Source: Urechidicola croceus (GTDB taxonomy: Bacteria > Bacteroidota > Bacteroidia > Flavobacteriales > Flavobacteriaceae). From it: a stretch of DNA of 64,000 nucleotides. Numbering within the stretch: the first letter of the stretch is position 1; every line of letters starts with the position of its first letter. The stretch covers positions 1,060,001 to 1,124,000 of the forward strand of contig NZ_CP017478.1 in NCBI RefSeq assembly GCF_001761325.1, read 5' to 3'. Shown piece by piece: positions 19,105 through 28,404 of the stretch. Under the pieces are notes generated by a model, which searched no databases, was not told the origin of the DNA, and saw only the letters and a program-made list of their open reading frames with translations. A program made the translations under genes and the position numbers.

Positions 19105-19833
19105 ATGAATATAAAAAACATCTACTTAGTACTTTTTATTATTGGATTAATATCATGTAATTCAAATACTAAAAAATCAAATTCACCTCGAAAAACATAT
19201 CCTGATATACAAATAGTAGGTGCAATGAAAAATGTAATGTGGAATGGACAATTAGAAGGTGTTATTAAACTTGATACTATAAAAAATAAAAAAGGATTAT
19301 ACGGACTAGGCCCTGTAAGTTTTTTATCTGGAGAACTTCTCATAAATGATGGAAAAACTTATATTTCAAAAGTTTTATCAGATAGCACAATGTCTGTCGA
19401 AAAAAATAATAATATTTCTGCACCATTCTTTGTATATGGAAATGTAAATGAATGGCTAGTCAATAAATTACCTAAAAACATCCATACAATTAAGGATTTA
19501 GAATTTTTTATTGACCAAAAAACAAAAGAGGCTCAAAAACCTTTTGCATTTAAGTTAATAGGTAAAATAACTAATGCTCAAATCCATATTCAAAACCTAC
19601 CTAAAGGAACAAAAGTTTCTTCACCAAAACAAGCACATCAAGGACAAACAAACTATAATTTATACAATGAAGACGTTGAAATAATTGGATTCTTTTCTTA
19701 TGAACATAAAGGTGTTTTTACTCATCACGATTCATTAATACATTTGCACTTAATTACAAAAGATGAACAAAAAATGGGACACTTAGACAGAGTTGTATTT
19801 AGTGATATGAAATTATATTTACCTAAAAGTTAA
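19105..19833 (+). CDS. Acetolactate decarboxylase-like lipoprotein
   Basis: A 242-residue protein with a lipoprotein signal: [18 protein letters not shown], Cys18 at the lipobox. The body matches the alpha-acetolactate decarboxylase family (BudA/AlsD). [13 protein letters not shown] carries the conserved active-site Glu, and IHLHLIT...KMGH gives the His-x-His plus His set with the same 11-residue spacing as the zinc ligands of the Bacillus enzyme. At the place where characterised enzymes have arginines (Arg145 region) this protein reads IHIQNLPKG with none. Known enzymes are cytoplasmic and make acetoin, whereas this one would be periplasmic or outer-membrane anchored, and no acetolactate synthase is nearby. 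The fold assignment is firm; the enzymatic activity is doubtful. It is 5 bases from a methyltransferase gene. Confidence 0.8.
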   Translation: MNIKNIYLVLFIIGLISCNSNTKKSNSPRKTYPDIQIVGAMKNVMWNGQLEGVIKLDTIKNKKGLYGLGPVSFLSGELLINDGKTYISKVLSDSTMSVEKNNNISAPFFVYGNVNEWLVNKLPKNIHTIKDLEFFIDQKTKEAQKPFAFKLIGKITNAQIHIQNLPKGTKVSSPKQAHQGQTNYNLYNEDVEIIGFFSYEHKGVFTHHDSLIHLHLITKDEQKMGHLDRVVFSDMKLYLPKS

Positions 19834-19838
19834 ATAAT

Positions 19839-20462
19839 ATGAAAAACAATTGGCTTAAAAAATGGGAAGATCGATACAGTAAAAAAGAATTTGCTTATGG
19901 AGAGCTCCCAAATAACTACTTAAAAGAGCAATTGAATAAATTAAATACAGGGTCTATTCTTTTTCCTGCTGAAGGTGAAGGTCGTAATGCTATTTTTGCT
20001 GCCAAACAAAACTGGAATGTTTCTGCATTTGACATAAGCATTGAAGGGAAAAATAAAGCACTGAAACTAGCCAACAAAAACAATGTCTCAATTGACTACC
20101 AAGTTGGTGAATTACCAAATTTAAATTACAGTAACAATCAATTTGATGTAATTGCATTTATATATGCTCATTTTCCAGCTGATATCAAATCAAATTATCA
20201 TAAACTACTTAATGATTTTTTACGCGTAGGTGGTCTGATTATTTTTGAAGCGTTTAGCAAAAAACACCTTTCGTACAGAATTAAAAACGAAAAAGTTGGT
20301 GGTCCAAAAGATTTAGATACTTTGTTCTCAATTGAAGAAATAAAACACGATTTTTCAAATTATGAAATAGTAGAATTAGTAGAAAAAGAAATTGAATTAA
20401 ATGAAGGAAAGTATCATAATGGCAAAGGTTCTGTAATAAGATTTGTAGGTAGAAAAAAATAG
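19839..20462 (+). CDS. Class I SAM-dependent methyltransferase (TehB/TPMT-like)
   Basis: A 207-residue protein beginning [20 protein letters not shown], the usual start of the small TehB/thiopurine-methyltransferase-like group. Motif I is [16 protein letters not shown] (~46-61), followed by [12 protein letters not shown] and [16 protein letters not shown] and [15 protein letters not shown] are also typical of bacterial members. These detoxify tellurite or modify small thiols or metals; the real substrate is unknown. It is 5 bases downstream of the acetolactate decarboxylase-like gene and probably co-transcribed with it. Confidence 0.85.
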   Translation: MKNNWLKKWEDRYSKKEFAYGELPNNYLKEQLNKLNTGSILFPAEGEGRNAIFAAKQNWNVSAFDISIEGKNKALKLANKNNVSIDYQVGELPNLNYSNNQFDVIAFIYAHFPADIKSNYHKLLNDFLRVGGLIIFEAFSKKHLSYRIKNEKVGGPKDLDTLFSIEEIKHDFSNYEIVELVEKEIELNEGKYHNGKGSVIRFVGRKK

Positions 20463-20559
20463 ACTTAACAACCTCAGTAAGTATTATTTGATTTTGGTCA
20501 AGTCATAAAGTTTTTGCACTTTTATAAAATTATTTTTTAAAACCTCAAACCTTTTAAAT

Positions 20560-21603
20560 ATGAAATTTTATACTACTCTAATTTTTATCCTATTATTCCA
20601 TGTCTCTTTTGCTCAAACCGAATTTGAAAATATTAATATCGAGACTTTAAATGGAATTGAAGTTCCACTTACTAGTGTGTTAAAACAACAAAAAGACAAG
20701 CCGTTAATCCTTTTTACTTGGGCAAAAAAATGGTGTGTCCCTTGTGTTGAAGTGCTAAATGAATTTGACTATACTCATTATGAAGATTTAAAAGAAGAAT
20801 TTGGCCTAAAATTAATTGCATTAAATATGGATGTTGAAACAGAAATTGATGAAATAAAAAAATATGTAATTAGTAAAGAATGGTATTTTGATGTTTATCA
20901 AGACCCTTCAAGAAATTATCTTGATGCTTTAGGCATATCAACTGCTCCTCAAATATTTTTAATCATCAATAATAAAATTGTGAACTACAAAAGCGGCTTT
21001 ATAAAGATGAGTGATCCAGAAACTACTTCAGACTATATGAAAGCAATGATTGAATCAATAGGAAGTAAAAAAGTGTTTTTTGATGACAATTGGGATTATA
21101 CAGATGAATATAATGCTACCTATATAAGGTATGTTGATTATTTAGATAACCACTATGAAGTTCAAGATAGATGGGAGACTGGAGAATTACAAATGAAAGG
21201 TATTTATAGTGACAAATATCTATCTCAAAAAGATGGGGTATTTACTTGGTATTTTAAGAGTGGTAATAAAAAATCACGTGAAATATATGAAAACAACATA
21301 CAAAATGGAAATAGAAAGGTATGGTACGAAGAAGGTCAACTTTGGGTTGTAGAAGAACACAAAGATGGAAAACTTATAAATATTCTTGAACTATATGATA
21401 TTAATGGTGATACATTAAATCACGGTAATTTAGTAGATGGTAATGGTTATATTTACAGATACGATAGAGATGGTAAAAAAACTTCAAAGCAAAATTATAA
21501 AAATGGAGTTCTTGATGGTGAGTACATTCAATATGATGCAAATGAAAACCCTTCAGATACATACATATATAGTGAAGGTAGTTATATTAAAAAAATTGAA
21601 TAA
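20560..21603 (+). CDS. Exported thioredoxin-fold protein with MORN-like repeats
   Basis: A 347-residue protein. The signal peptide MKFYTTLIFILLFHVSFA is followed by a TlpA/thioredoxin domain (~20-160) with redox motif WCVPC (C59, C62) and the cis-Pro region TAPQIFLI. The C-terminal half (~185-345) is a run of MORN_2-type repeats: ETGELQMKGIYSD, KSGNKKSREIYENNIQNG, EEGQLWVVEEHKDGKL, RDGKKTSKQNYKNGVLDGEY. MORN_2 repeats occur alone in many Bacteroidota surface and periplasmic proteins; a fusion to a thioredoxin is less common. It is probably a periplasmic thiol-disulfide protein. Two TlpA lipoproteins follow 106 bases downstream. Confidence 0.82.
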   Translation: MKFYTTLIFILLFHVSFAQTEFENINIETLNGIEVPLTSVLKQQKDKPLILFTWAKKWCVPCVEVLNEFDYTHYEDLKEEFGLKLIALNMDVETEIDEIKKYVISKEWYFDVYQDPSRNYLDALGISTAPQIFLIINNKIVNYKSGFIKMSDPETTSDYMKAMIESIGSKKVFFDDNWDYTDEYNATYIRYVDYLDNHYEVQDRWETGELQMKGIYSDKYLSQKDGVFTWYFKSGNKKSREIYENNIQNGNRKVWYEEGQLWVVEEHKDGKLINILELYDINGDTLNHGNLVDGNGYIYRYDRDGKKTSKQNYKNGVLDGEYIQYDANENPSDTYIYSEGSYIKKIE

Positions 21604-21674
21604 AAAACACCTATACAATCATATAAAAACTGTTAAAGAAAGTATAAAAGTTACACTAAAAGCGTAATTAACTT

Positions 21675-21682
21675 TATATTTG
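21675..21682 (+). promoter_or_regulatory. -7 box upstream of the TlpA pair
   Basis: A perfect -7 octamer TATATTTG lies 28 bases before the first TlpA lipoprotein start. No clear -33 TTTG is at the usual distance, so this is a partial match. Confidence 0.35.
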
Positions 21683-21709
21683 ACGACTATACTTGCTTAA
21701 AATAAAAAA

Positions 21710-22735
21710 ATGAAAAAAATAATATATTTAGTACTTGTACTAGCAGTAATTTCTTGTAAAACAGAACCTAAAAATTATGTGACTTTCTCTGGTGAAATTA
21801 CTAATCAAAATAGTGACTCCGTTGTAATAAGATCTAGAGAATACTCAAAAACTATTCCTGTAAGCCAAGATGGCACTTTTAGTGACACCTTAAAAGTTAA
21901 TACTGGAATTTACAATTTTTATGATGGTTCAGAATCCACATCTATTTTCTTAAAAAACGGTTATGATATTAGAATGACTTTGGATACCAAAATGTTTGAC
22001 GAAACTGCTAAATATTCAGGGACTGGATCTGAAAACAGTAACTTTCTTGCGCAAAATTCATTACTTCAAGAAAAATTATTAGATAAAGATTTTGATGGGT
22101 TAGGAACAAAAGAATTAAATACAACTTTTGAAGCTATTAAAAGGGAGTTGACAGAATTTGTAAATTCAAATAAAAATATTGATTCAATAGTAGTTAATAA
22201 CGCCTTAAATAGTATTGACCCAACAATATCAAGAGTTAAAAATTACTATACAAATATAGCTGAACTCTACGAAATACTACCTAAAGGTTCGCCATCTCCT
22301 ACTTTTGAAAATTATGTAAACTATAATGGCGGCACTACATCCTTATCAGATTTAAAAGGAAAATATGTATATGTTGATGTGTGGGCAACTTGGTGCGGAC
22401 CTTGTAAAAGAGAAATTCCTTATTTAAAAGAAGTTGAAAAAAAATATCACGGTAAAGACATTGCATTTGTTAGTTTATCTGTAGATGATGATAGAAGAAA
22501 TGGATCTTGGGACAAAGCAAAAGAAAACTGGAGAAATATGATTGCAGAAAAGGAATTGGGCGGAATTCAAATTTTTGCTCCTGAAGCTTGGAAATCTAAA
22601 TTTGTTAGTGATTATAAAATTACCGGTATTCCTAGGTTTATCTTAATCGATCCAAATGGTAATGTAGTGAGCCCTAACGCTCCAAGACCATCAAGCCCAA
22701 AACTAATTGAGTTATTTGAAAAAGAAAATATTTAA
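21710..22735 (+). CDS. TlpA-family thiol-disulfide lipoprotein (first of tandem pair)
   Basis: A 341-residue protein. The lipobox is AVISC with Cys16, so it is membrane-anchored. Residues ~20-110 form a beta-rich DUF4369-type region (FSGEITNQNSDSVVI), then a helical linker, then a thioredoxin-like domain (~200-341) with active site WATWCGPCKREIP (C229, C232) and the cis-Pro loop GIPRFILID. This build is common in Bacteroidota, where such proteins reduce periplasmic disulfides or serve cytochrome maturation. The next gene is a paralogue starting 5 bases after the stop. Confidence 0.9.
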   Translation: MKKIIYLVLVLAVISCKTEPKNYVTFSGEITNQNSDSVVIRSREYSKTIPVSQDGTFSDTLKVNTGIYNFYDGSESTSIFLKNGYDIRMTLDTKMFDETAKYSGTGSENSNFLAQNSLLQEKLLDKDFDGLGTKELNTTFEAIKRELTEFVNSNKNIDSIVVNNALNSIDPTISRVKNYYTNIAELYEILPKGSPSPTFENYVNYNGGTTSLSDLKGKYVYVDVWATWCGPCKREIPYLKEVEKKYHGKDIAFVSLSVDDDRRNGSWDKAKENWRNMIAEKELGGIQIFAPEAWKSKFVSDYKITGIPRFILIDPNGNVVSPNAPRPSSPKLIELFEKENI

Positions 22736-22739
22736 TCCC

Positions 22740-23735
22740 ATGAATAAAATTTTAGTACTTGTATTTGTATCATTATTAATGGTTAGTTGTAAAGAACCAA
22801 AAGGTTATGTAGCATTAAGTGGAAAAATTGAAAATACCGATTCAAAAGAATTGATTATTTCAAATAAGGAGTTTAATAAAAAGATAACCTTAAATGATGA
22901 CGGAACTTTTAAAGACACTTTAAAAGTAGAAAAAGGATTGTATACATTAACTAATGGACAAAACAGAACGATATTATTTCTTTCAAATGGTTATAATTTA
23001 ACTATCAACGCTGATGCTAACGACTTTTCTAAATTATCCTTTGAAGGAAATGGTAAATCAAGCAATGATTATATCGCTGAAAAAATTAAGTTATCTCAAA
23101 GTGATTTGAGTAACCCTAAATCTTATTTTTTATTAGAAAGAGAAGCTTTTGATGCTAGACTTACTGAATTAAAAACATCAATTAAGTCAATACCTACTGA
23201 AAATGTAGATTCGTTAATTATTGCACAAATTTCTAGCGATGACAATCGATTAATTGATTATTTGGAAAAAAATTATGAAGTAAAACATGCTGAACTAATA
23301 AAATTTGCTAAAGGAAAACCATCACCTAAATTCACAAACTATGAGAACTATAATGGTGGAACGACTTCTTTAGAAGATTTAAAAGGTAAATATGTTTATA
23401 TTGACGTTTGGGCTACATGGTGTGGACCATGCAAGCAACAAATTCCTTTTTTAAAGGAAATAGAAAAAGAATATGAACATAGCAATATTGCGTTTGTAAG
23501 TATATCAACAGATAGACAAAATAAATATAATGCATGGAAAAAAATGATAGTTGATTATGAAATGAGTGGAATTCAATTGTTTGCAGGAACAGACTATTCC
23601 TTTCAACAAGAATACCAAATCAATTCTATCCCAAGATTCATTTTACTTGATACAGAAGGAAATATTGTTGATGCAGATGCTCCTCGACCATCAGACCCTA
23701 GGTTAAAAGAATTACTTAATACTTTAAATATTTAA
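22740..23735 (+). CDS. TlpA-family thiol-disulfide lipoprotein (second of tandem pair)
   Basis: A 331-residue paralogue of the preceding protein with the same layout: lipobox LMVSC, a DUF4369-like region (LSGKIENTDSKELII), linker, and a thioredoxin domain with WATWCGPCKQQIP (C228, C231). The shared stretches SPxFxNYxNYNGGTTSL and LKGKYVYxDVWATWCGPC show recent duplication. The ATG at 22740 was chosen because it puts the lipobox at residue 16; an in-frame ATG at 22707 would add 11 residues inside the upstream gene. It ends at a strong terminator. Confidence 0.9.
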   Translation: MNKILVLVFVSLLMVSCKEPKGYVALSGKIENTDSKELIISNKEFNKKITLNDDGTFKDTLKVEKGLYTLTNGQNRTILFLSNGYNLTINADANDFSKLSFEGNGKSSNDYIAEKIKLSQSDLSNPKSYFLLEREAFDARLTELKTSIKSIPTENVDSLIIAQISSDDNRLIDYLEKNYEVKHAELIKFAKGKPSPKFTNYENYNGGTTSLEDLKGKYVYIDVWATWCGPCKQQIPFLKEIEKEYEHSNIAFVSISTDRQNKYNAWKKMIVDYEMSGIQLFAGTDYSFQQEYQINSIPRFILLDTEGNIVDADAPRPSDPRLKELLNTLNI

Positions 23736-23769
23736 AAAAAAGTCCGACAAAATTGTCGGACTTTTTTTT
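23734..23769. terminator. Bidirectional terminator between convergent genes
   Basis: AGTCCGACAA (23741-23750) pairs with TTGTCGGACT (23753-23762), flanked by A-tract and T-tract, serving both the TlpA pair and the convergent nnr gene. The last T bases overlap the nnr stop codon region. Confidence 0.92.
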
Positions 23770-25348
23770 AAACATATAACTCATCATCTGTATCTTGAGG
23801 TGGTTTTTTGGATGCTGGTGGCGGTGCTTGCTTAGGAGTATCTTCAGTAAATAAACTTAAATATGCTTCACCTAAATATTCTAAAATTGTTGACGCTGTA
23901 AATGTTTCAATACCTGTTTTACTTACCGCTAAACTTGCAGTTTTACCATGTAGATAAGTCCCAAAAATTGCTGCTTCAACAGGCAAATAATTTTGAGCAA
24001 CCAAACCAACAATAATTCCTGTAAGTACATCGCCACTACCAGCAGTTGCCAATGCAGGGTTTCCAGTAGTGTTAAAATACAATTCATCATTAAAAGCAAT
24101 AACTGTATTTGCACCTTTAAGTACTACAACAATTTTATATTTTGTAACGAATTTTTTAAGTTTATTAAGTTTGTCATGATCATTTTTCCATTTTCCAACC
24201 AACCTTTCAAACTCTTTTGGATGTGGAGTAAGTATTGAGTTTTCTGGAATTAACTCAAGTAATTTTTTATTTATAGATAAAATATTAAGTGCGTCAGCAT
24301 CTATAACTAAAGGTAATTTATTTGATTTTAAGAATTTCTCAAAACCACTAATTGTCTTGTCCAATGTTCCAATTCCAGGACCAACAGCAATAACATTAGG
24401 TTGAGACACATATTGAAACAATTCAATTTGTTTTTCAGAATCAACTTCAACCATAACTTCAGGTATTGAAATTTGAAGAATATCATATCCACACTCTGGA
24501 ATTAATGCTGTTACCAATCCACTTCCAGATTTCAATGCAGCTTTTGAAGTCAAGGTAACAGCACCTATTTTTCCATAACTCCCACCAATTACTAATGAAT
24601 GTCCAAAATTTCCTTTATGTGAAAATTTATCTCGCACTTTGTACATTGATTGCACATCTCTTTTTTCTACAATAAAATGTTTAACTTCCTTTAATGATGC
24701 AATAAAATTCTCATCCAAACCTATATCAATTGCCTCCCAAGTGTAAATAAAAGGTTCGTTTTCGGGTAACAAAAATGCTATTTTTGGGCGTTGAAATGTT
24801 AATGTATGTGAAGCTTCAATTACTGTATCGGTAGTAGAAATTGATTTATCGGCAAAAAGACCTGAAGGAATATCAATCGATAATGTATAGGATTGAGGAG
24901 TATTTATATGTTTTATTAAATCGACTGTAAAACCTTCAATTTTACGATCTAATCCAATTCCTAAAATCGCATCAATAACAACATCTTGAGCAGTGATTTC
25001 TGGAAAATCATCAACAGATTTAATTACAGTTGGCCAAACCCCTGCATCTTTTAATTTGTCATAATTTTCAAGAAAACCTTCGGTTCGCTTATCAGAAAAA
25101 TTTACTACAAAACAATGAACATTATATCCATATTGATGCATATGTCTTGCAATTACCAATCCATCACCACCATTATTACCAATGCCGCAAAAAATTAAAA
25201 TTTTCACAGGATTTCCTTGTAACCTTTGATGAATCCAATTAAAACATACAGTCCCTGCACGCTCCATCAATTCTAATGAAGTTATTCCTTGATTTTTAAT
25301 TGTTTCCTTATCTGCTTGATAAATTTGTTTTCCTGTTAAAATTTCCAT
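23768..25348 (-). CDS. nnr: Bifunctional NAD(P)H-hydrate epimerase / ADP-dependent dehydratase
   Basis: A 526-residue fusion. The N-terminal YjeF_N epimerase domain (~1-215) has GNNGGDGLVIARHM and VVIDAILGIGLDR. The C-terminal ribokinase-like dehydratase domain (~230-500) has GNFGHSLVIGGSYGKIGA, GPGIGT, ILTPHPKEFERLVG and AGSGDVLTGII. It repairs damaged NAD(P)HX: the epimerase interconverts R and S forms and the dehydratase restores NAD(P)H using ADP. The last ~26 residues form a Pro/Lys/Asp-rich tail (APPPASKKPPQDTDDELYV) beyond the usual domain end. It lies downstream of accA on the same strand, separated by a terminator hairpin. Confidence 0.94.
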   Translation of the reverse strand: MEILTGKQIYQADKETIKNQGITSLELMERAGTVCFNWIHQRLQGNPVKILIFCGIGNNGGDGLVIARHMHQYGYNVHCFVVNFSDKRTEGFLENYDKLKDAGVWPTVIKSVDDFPEITAQDVVIDAILGIGLDRKIEGFTVDLIKHINTPQSYTLSIDIPSGLFADKSISTTDTVIEASHTLTFQRPKIAFLLPENEPFIYTWEAIDIGLDENFIASLKEVKHFIVEKRDVQSMYKVRDKFSHKGNFGHSLVIGGSYGKIGAVTLTSKAALKSGSGLVTALIPECGYDILQISIPEVMVEVDSEKQIELFQYVSQPNVIAVGPGIGTLDKTISGFEKFLKSNKLPLVIDADALNILSINKKLLELIPENSILTPHPKEFERLVGKWKNDHDKLNKLKKFVTKYKIVVVLKGANTVIAFNDELYFNTTGNPALATAGSGDVLTGIIVGLVAQNYLPVEAAIFGTYLHGKTASLAVSKTGIETFTASTILEYLGEAYLSLFTEDTPKQAPPPASKKPPQDTDDELYV

Positions 25349-25353
25349 AGCAT

Positions 25354-25376
25354 AAAAAAACCTCTCGAATGAGAGG
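25354..25376 (-). terminator. accA terminator or attenuator ahead of nnr
   Basis: On the minus strand, CCTCTC (stem 25376-25371), loop ATTC, GAGAGG and seven T (25360-25354), placed inside the 42-base gap between the accA stop and the nnr start. The T-run ends 5 bases before the nnr ATG, so nnr expression would need read-through or an internal promoter. Confidence 0.65.
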
Positions 25377-25390
25377 CTTGTATTAAGTTT

Positions 25391-26344
25391 TTATTCTTTG
25401 TAAACTCCCATATTTGCGTATTTGTCCATACGTTTTTCAACGAGTTTTTCTGTTGTCAATCTCATTAAATCTTTGGCTGCCTTAAGTATTGTATTTTCAA
25501 CACTTTTAAATGCTTCTGCACGATTGTAATGTGCACCACCTATTGGCTCTTTAATAATACCATCTATCAACTTTTGCTTCTTCATATCAGTAGCTGTCAA
25601 TTTTAAAGCATCAGCAGCTTGTTCTTTAAATTCCCAACTTCTCCATAAAATAGAAGAGCAAGATTCTGGAGAGATAACTGAATACCATGTATTTTCCATC
25701 ATATAAACTTTATCACCTACTCCTATTCCTAAGGCTCCACCAGATGCGCCTTCACCAATAATTACTGTAATAATAGGAACTTTTAACCTTGTCATTTCTA
25801 ATATATTACGAGCAATAGCCTCACCCTGACCTCGTTCTTCAGCTTCTAAGCCTGGATATGCACCTGGAGTATCTAATAAAGTAACTACAGGAATACCAAA
25901 TTTTTCTGCCATTTTCATTAAGCGTAAAGCTTTTCTATATCCCTCAGGATTTGGCATTCCAAAATTTCTATACTGACGTGTCTTTGTATTATAACCTTTT
26001 TGTTGACCTATGAACATAAAGCTTTGGTCTCCAATCTTTCCTAGGCCACCAATCATTGCTTTATCATCTTTAACAGTTCTATCGCCATGTAATTCCATAA
26101 AAGTATCTCCAGCAATAGCATTGATATAATCCATAGTATATGGTCTATCAGGGTGCCTAGATAACTGTACTCTTTGCCATGCTGTTAAATCTTTATAAAT
26201 ATCAACACGTGTCTTATCTAATTTCTTTTGAAGGTTTACACAAGTTTCAGAAACATCAACATCACTCTCTTTCCCAATAAGAGTACATTTCTCTAATTGT
26301 TCTACAAGGTCTTTTATCGGTAATTCAAAATCTAAATATTCCAT
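25391..26344 (-). CDS. accA: Acetyl-CoA carboxylase carboxyltransferase subunit alpha
   Basis: A 317-residue protein of the normal AccA length. Family blocks include [56 protein letters not shown] and [20 protein letters not shown], with [15 protein letters not shown] forming the oxyanion region. It carboxylates acetyl-CoA to malonyl-CoA with AccD, the committed step of fatty acid synthesis. AccD and the biotin subunits are not in the window. Confidence 0.96.
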   Translation of the reverse strand: MEYLDFELPIKDLVEQLEKCTLIGKESDVDVSETCVNLQKKLDKTRVDIYKDLTAWQRVQLSRHPDRPYTMDYINAIAGDTFMELHGDRTVKDDKAMIGGLGKIGDQSFMFIGQQKGYNTKTRQYRNFGMPNPEGYRKALRLMKMAEKFGIPVVTLLDTPGAYPGLEAEERGQGEAIARNILEMTRLKVPIITVIIGEGASGGALGIGVGDKVYMMENTWYSVISPESCSSILWRSWEFKEQAADALKLTATDMKKQKLIDGIIKEPIGGAHYNRAEAFKSVENTILKAAKDLMRLTTEKLVEKRMDKYANMGVYKE

Positions 26345-26386
26345 TTTTAAGTGTTTGGTAAGAGTGCAAATATACTAAGTTTAATG

Positions 26387-27292
26387 CTAAATTTCTTTTT
26401 TTCTAAGTCGATTTATTAACTGTTTTCTATTTTTTAGTATTCCATTAAGGATTACTGCAAATAAAATAATTAATGCTCCAAAATAAAAATTTACTGGCAT
26501 TTTTTCTTTTTCAGGAAATATCATCAATGCCAAAATTACCCCATAAACAGGCTCTAAATTAATTGTTAACATCACAGTGTATGGACTTAACACTTTCATA
26601 ACTTTTACAGATGCAGAGAATGCATAAGCAGTGCAAATACTACTTAAGAGTAATAAATACAACCAATCGTTCTTTGACAACTGAAAGAATTCAACAGAAA
26701 AATCCCCTTTAAAAAGCAATACTATTGTTATAAAAAGCACTCCAAAAAATAGTTGAAAAAAAGACAAAATTACTGGTTCATTTTTCCTTACAAACAATCC
26801 GTTAATAACCGAAAATAGAGCTGATAAAAATGAGGAAATCAAACCATATACAATTCCTAAAAAATAATCTCCTTCTACATTAAAGATTATATACAATCCA
26901 ACAACGACTATTATTCCAAGAAATAACTCTAAAAATCGAAGTTTTCTTTTAAAAAAAATAGGCTCTAAGATTGATGTGAAAAACGCTCCAGTACTTAATG
27001 AAACTAAGGCAATTGAAATATTTGATGTTTTTATTGCAAGAAAAAAAGTAATCCAATGAAGTGCAATAATAATTCCTCCTAATAAAAATTTCAACAACGT
27101 CCTGCTGTCGAGCCATATTGACTTATTACTTGCTAATATATATATCAATAAAAACAATGTACCCAATAGCATTCTGAACCACACTAAAGGCATTGCGTCA
27201 ATACTTATAAGTGCACCTAATACTGCAGTAAAACCCCAAATAAAAACTATAAAATGGAGATGAAAATAATTTTTTAATCTATTTTCTTGCAT
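26387..27292 (-). CDS. DMT-superfamily (EamA) permease
   Basis: A 301-residue protein with ten predicted membrane helices in two EamA repeats (~8-140 and ~150-285). Typical features are HWITFFLAIKTSNISIALVS in repeat one and NLEPVYGVILAL in repeat two. The family moves small metabolites such as amino acids or nucleosides; the substrate cannot be read from sequence. It overlaps the start side of the LptF/G-like gene by 14 bases on the same strand, so they form an operon. Confidence 0.88.
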   Translation of the reverse strand: MQENRLKNYFHLHFIVFIWGFTAVLGALISIDAMPLVWFRMLLGTLFLLIYILASNKSIWLDSRTLLKFLLGGIIIALHWITFFLAIKTSNISIALVSLSTGAFFTSILEPIFFKRKLRFLELFLGIIVVVGLYIIFNVEGDYFLGIVYGLISSFLSALFSVINGLFVRKNEPVILSFFQLFFGVLFITIVLLFKGDFSVEFFQLSKNDWLYLLLLSSICTAYAFSASVKVMKVLSPYTVMLTINLEPVYGVILALMIFPEKEKMPVNFYFGALIILFAVILNGILKNRKQLINRLRKKEI

Positions 27293-28364
27293 TAATATAT
27301 AAATATATAGCTATTGCGGCAAATATTATATTTGGTAACCAAACAAGAAACATCGGATTTGAATCTGCAGAACCACCAATCACTTCCACAATTTTGAGAA
27401 GGAAAACATAAATAAACATTAGGGTTATACCAATCGCTAAATTAACTCCAATACCTCCTCTTCTTTTTACAGATCCCAAGGATACAGCAATTAATGTCAA
27501 AATATATGATGATATAGGAAGGCTTGTCCTTTTATATAATTCTACTAAATAGGTATTTAAATTACCTCTACCTCTTGCTCGAGAAACCTCTATATACTCC
27601 ATTAATTTTGGTGTCCTCATTTCTTTTGCAAAAGACTCAACATGTAGTAAATCATCTGGCATAAAACTAAATACGGTATCCATTCTTCTTCCAAAACTTA
27701 TAACATCATCGCCTTCGCTAAGTTCTCTCTTATAAAAATTGGTCATTCTATATGATGAATCTTTTTCACGAAAACGAATATTATCACATATCAATTTTTC
27801 TTTTAATTGTATTCCATCATATCGCTCATAACAAAAATCAAATCCAACATTACGCTTTAGGTTAAAAGATTTAACATAGATATAATCATTTTCACTTAAT
27901 TGAAGATTGACATCAGTTACATTATTATAGTCTACTTTACGCTTTTTAATATATTTATTTTCAAAATCTGAATGAATTTTACTACTCTGTGGTACAATAA
28001 AATGGTTTAATAAAAGTGAGAATATAGTAACAATTGTTGCTCCAATAAAATAAGGTTTTAAAAATCTAGCAAATGAAATTTTTGCAGAATTCATAGCAAT
28101 TATCTCTGTATTTCCTGCCAATTTTGAAGTGAAAAATAGGACTGAAATGAATAATGCTAATGGTAATATCATATTACCAATAGTAACAATGAAATTTACA
28201 TAATAATCTGAAATAATGCTTCCCACTGTTAATTCAGGATTTCTTAAAAATTTGTCTATTTTTTCAGAAACATTAACAGCAATAATTACTGGAATTAAAA
28301 TTAAAAGCACAAAAACGAAAGAGGTTAAGTACTTTTTTAATATATATTTATCGAGTATTCTCAT
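27279..28364 (-). CDS. LptF/LptG family permease
   Basis: A 361-residue protein with the LptF/G build. Three membrane helices lie near the N-terminus (~12-35, ~55-80, ~100-120), a periplasmic beta-jellyroll domain follows (~125-265), and three helices lie near the C-terminus (~280-360). MRILDKYILKKYLTSFVFVL is the classic start. It is a transmembrane component of the LptB2FG lipopolysaccharide exporter. The C-terminal GGIGVNLAIGITLMFIYVF favours LptG-like over LptF-like, but the two are hard to separate in Bacteroidota. Confidence 0.9.
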   Translation of the reverse strand: MRILDKYILKKYLTSFVFVLLILIPVIIAVNVSEKIDKFLRNPELTVGSIISDYYVNFIVTIGNMILPLALFISVLFFTSKLAGNTEIIAMNSAKISFARFLKPYFIGATIVTIFSLLLNHFIVPQSSKIHSDFENKYIKKRKVDYNNVTDVNLQLSENDYIYVKSFNLKRNVGFDFCYERYDGIQLKEKLICDNIRFREKDSSYRMTNFYKRELSEGDDVISFGRRMDTVFSFMPDDLLHVESFAKEMRTPKLMEYIEVSRARGRGNLNTYLVELYKRTSLPISSYILTLIAVSLGSVKRRGGIGVNLAIGITLMFIYVFLLKIVEVIGGSADSNPMFLVWLPNIIFAAIAIYLYINARK

Positions 28365-28404
28365 TAAATTCTAATTCATCATTCAAGATGAATTTCTAAG
28401 TTTT

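Noticed and set aside
20560-21603. Antitoxin of the YwqK type, from the MORN_2 repeats
   Set aside because: That name comes from repeat-only annotations; here the repeats are fused to an exported thioredoxin domain and no toxin gene is adjacent.
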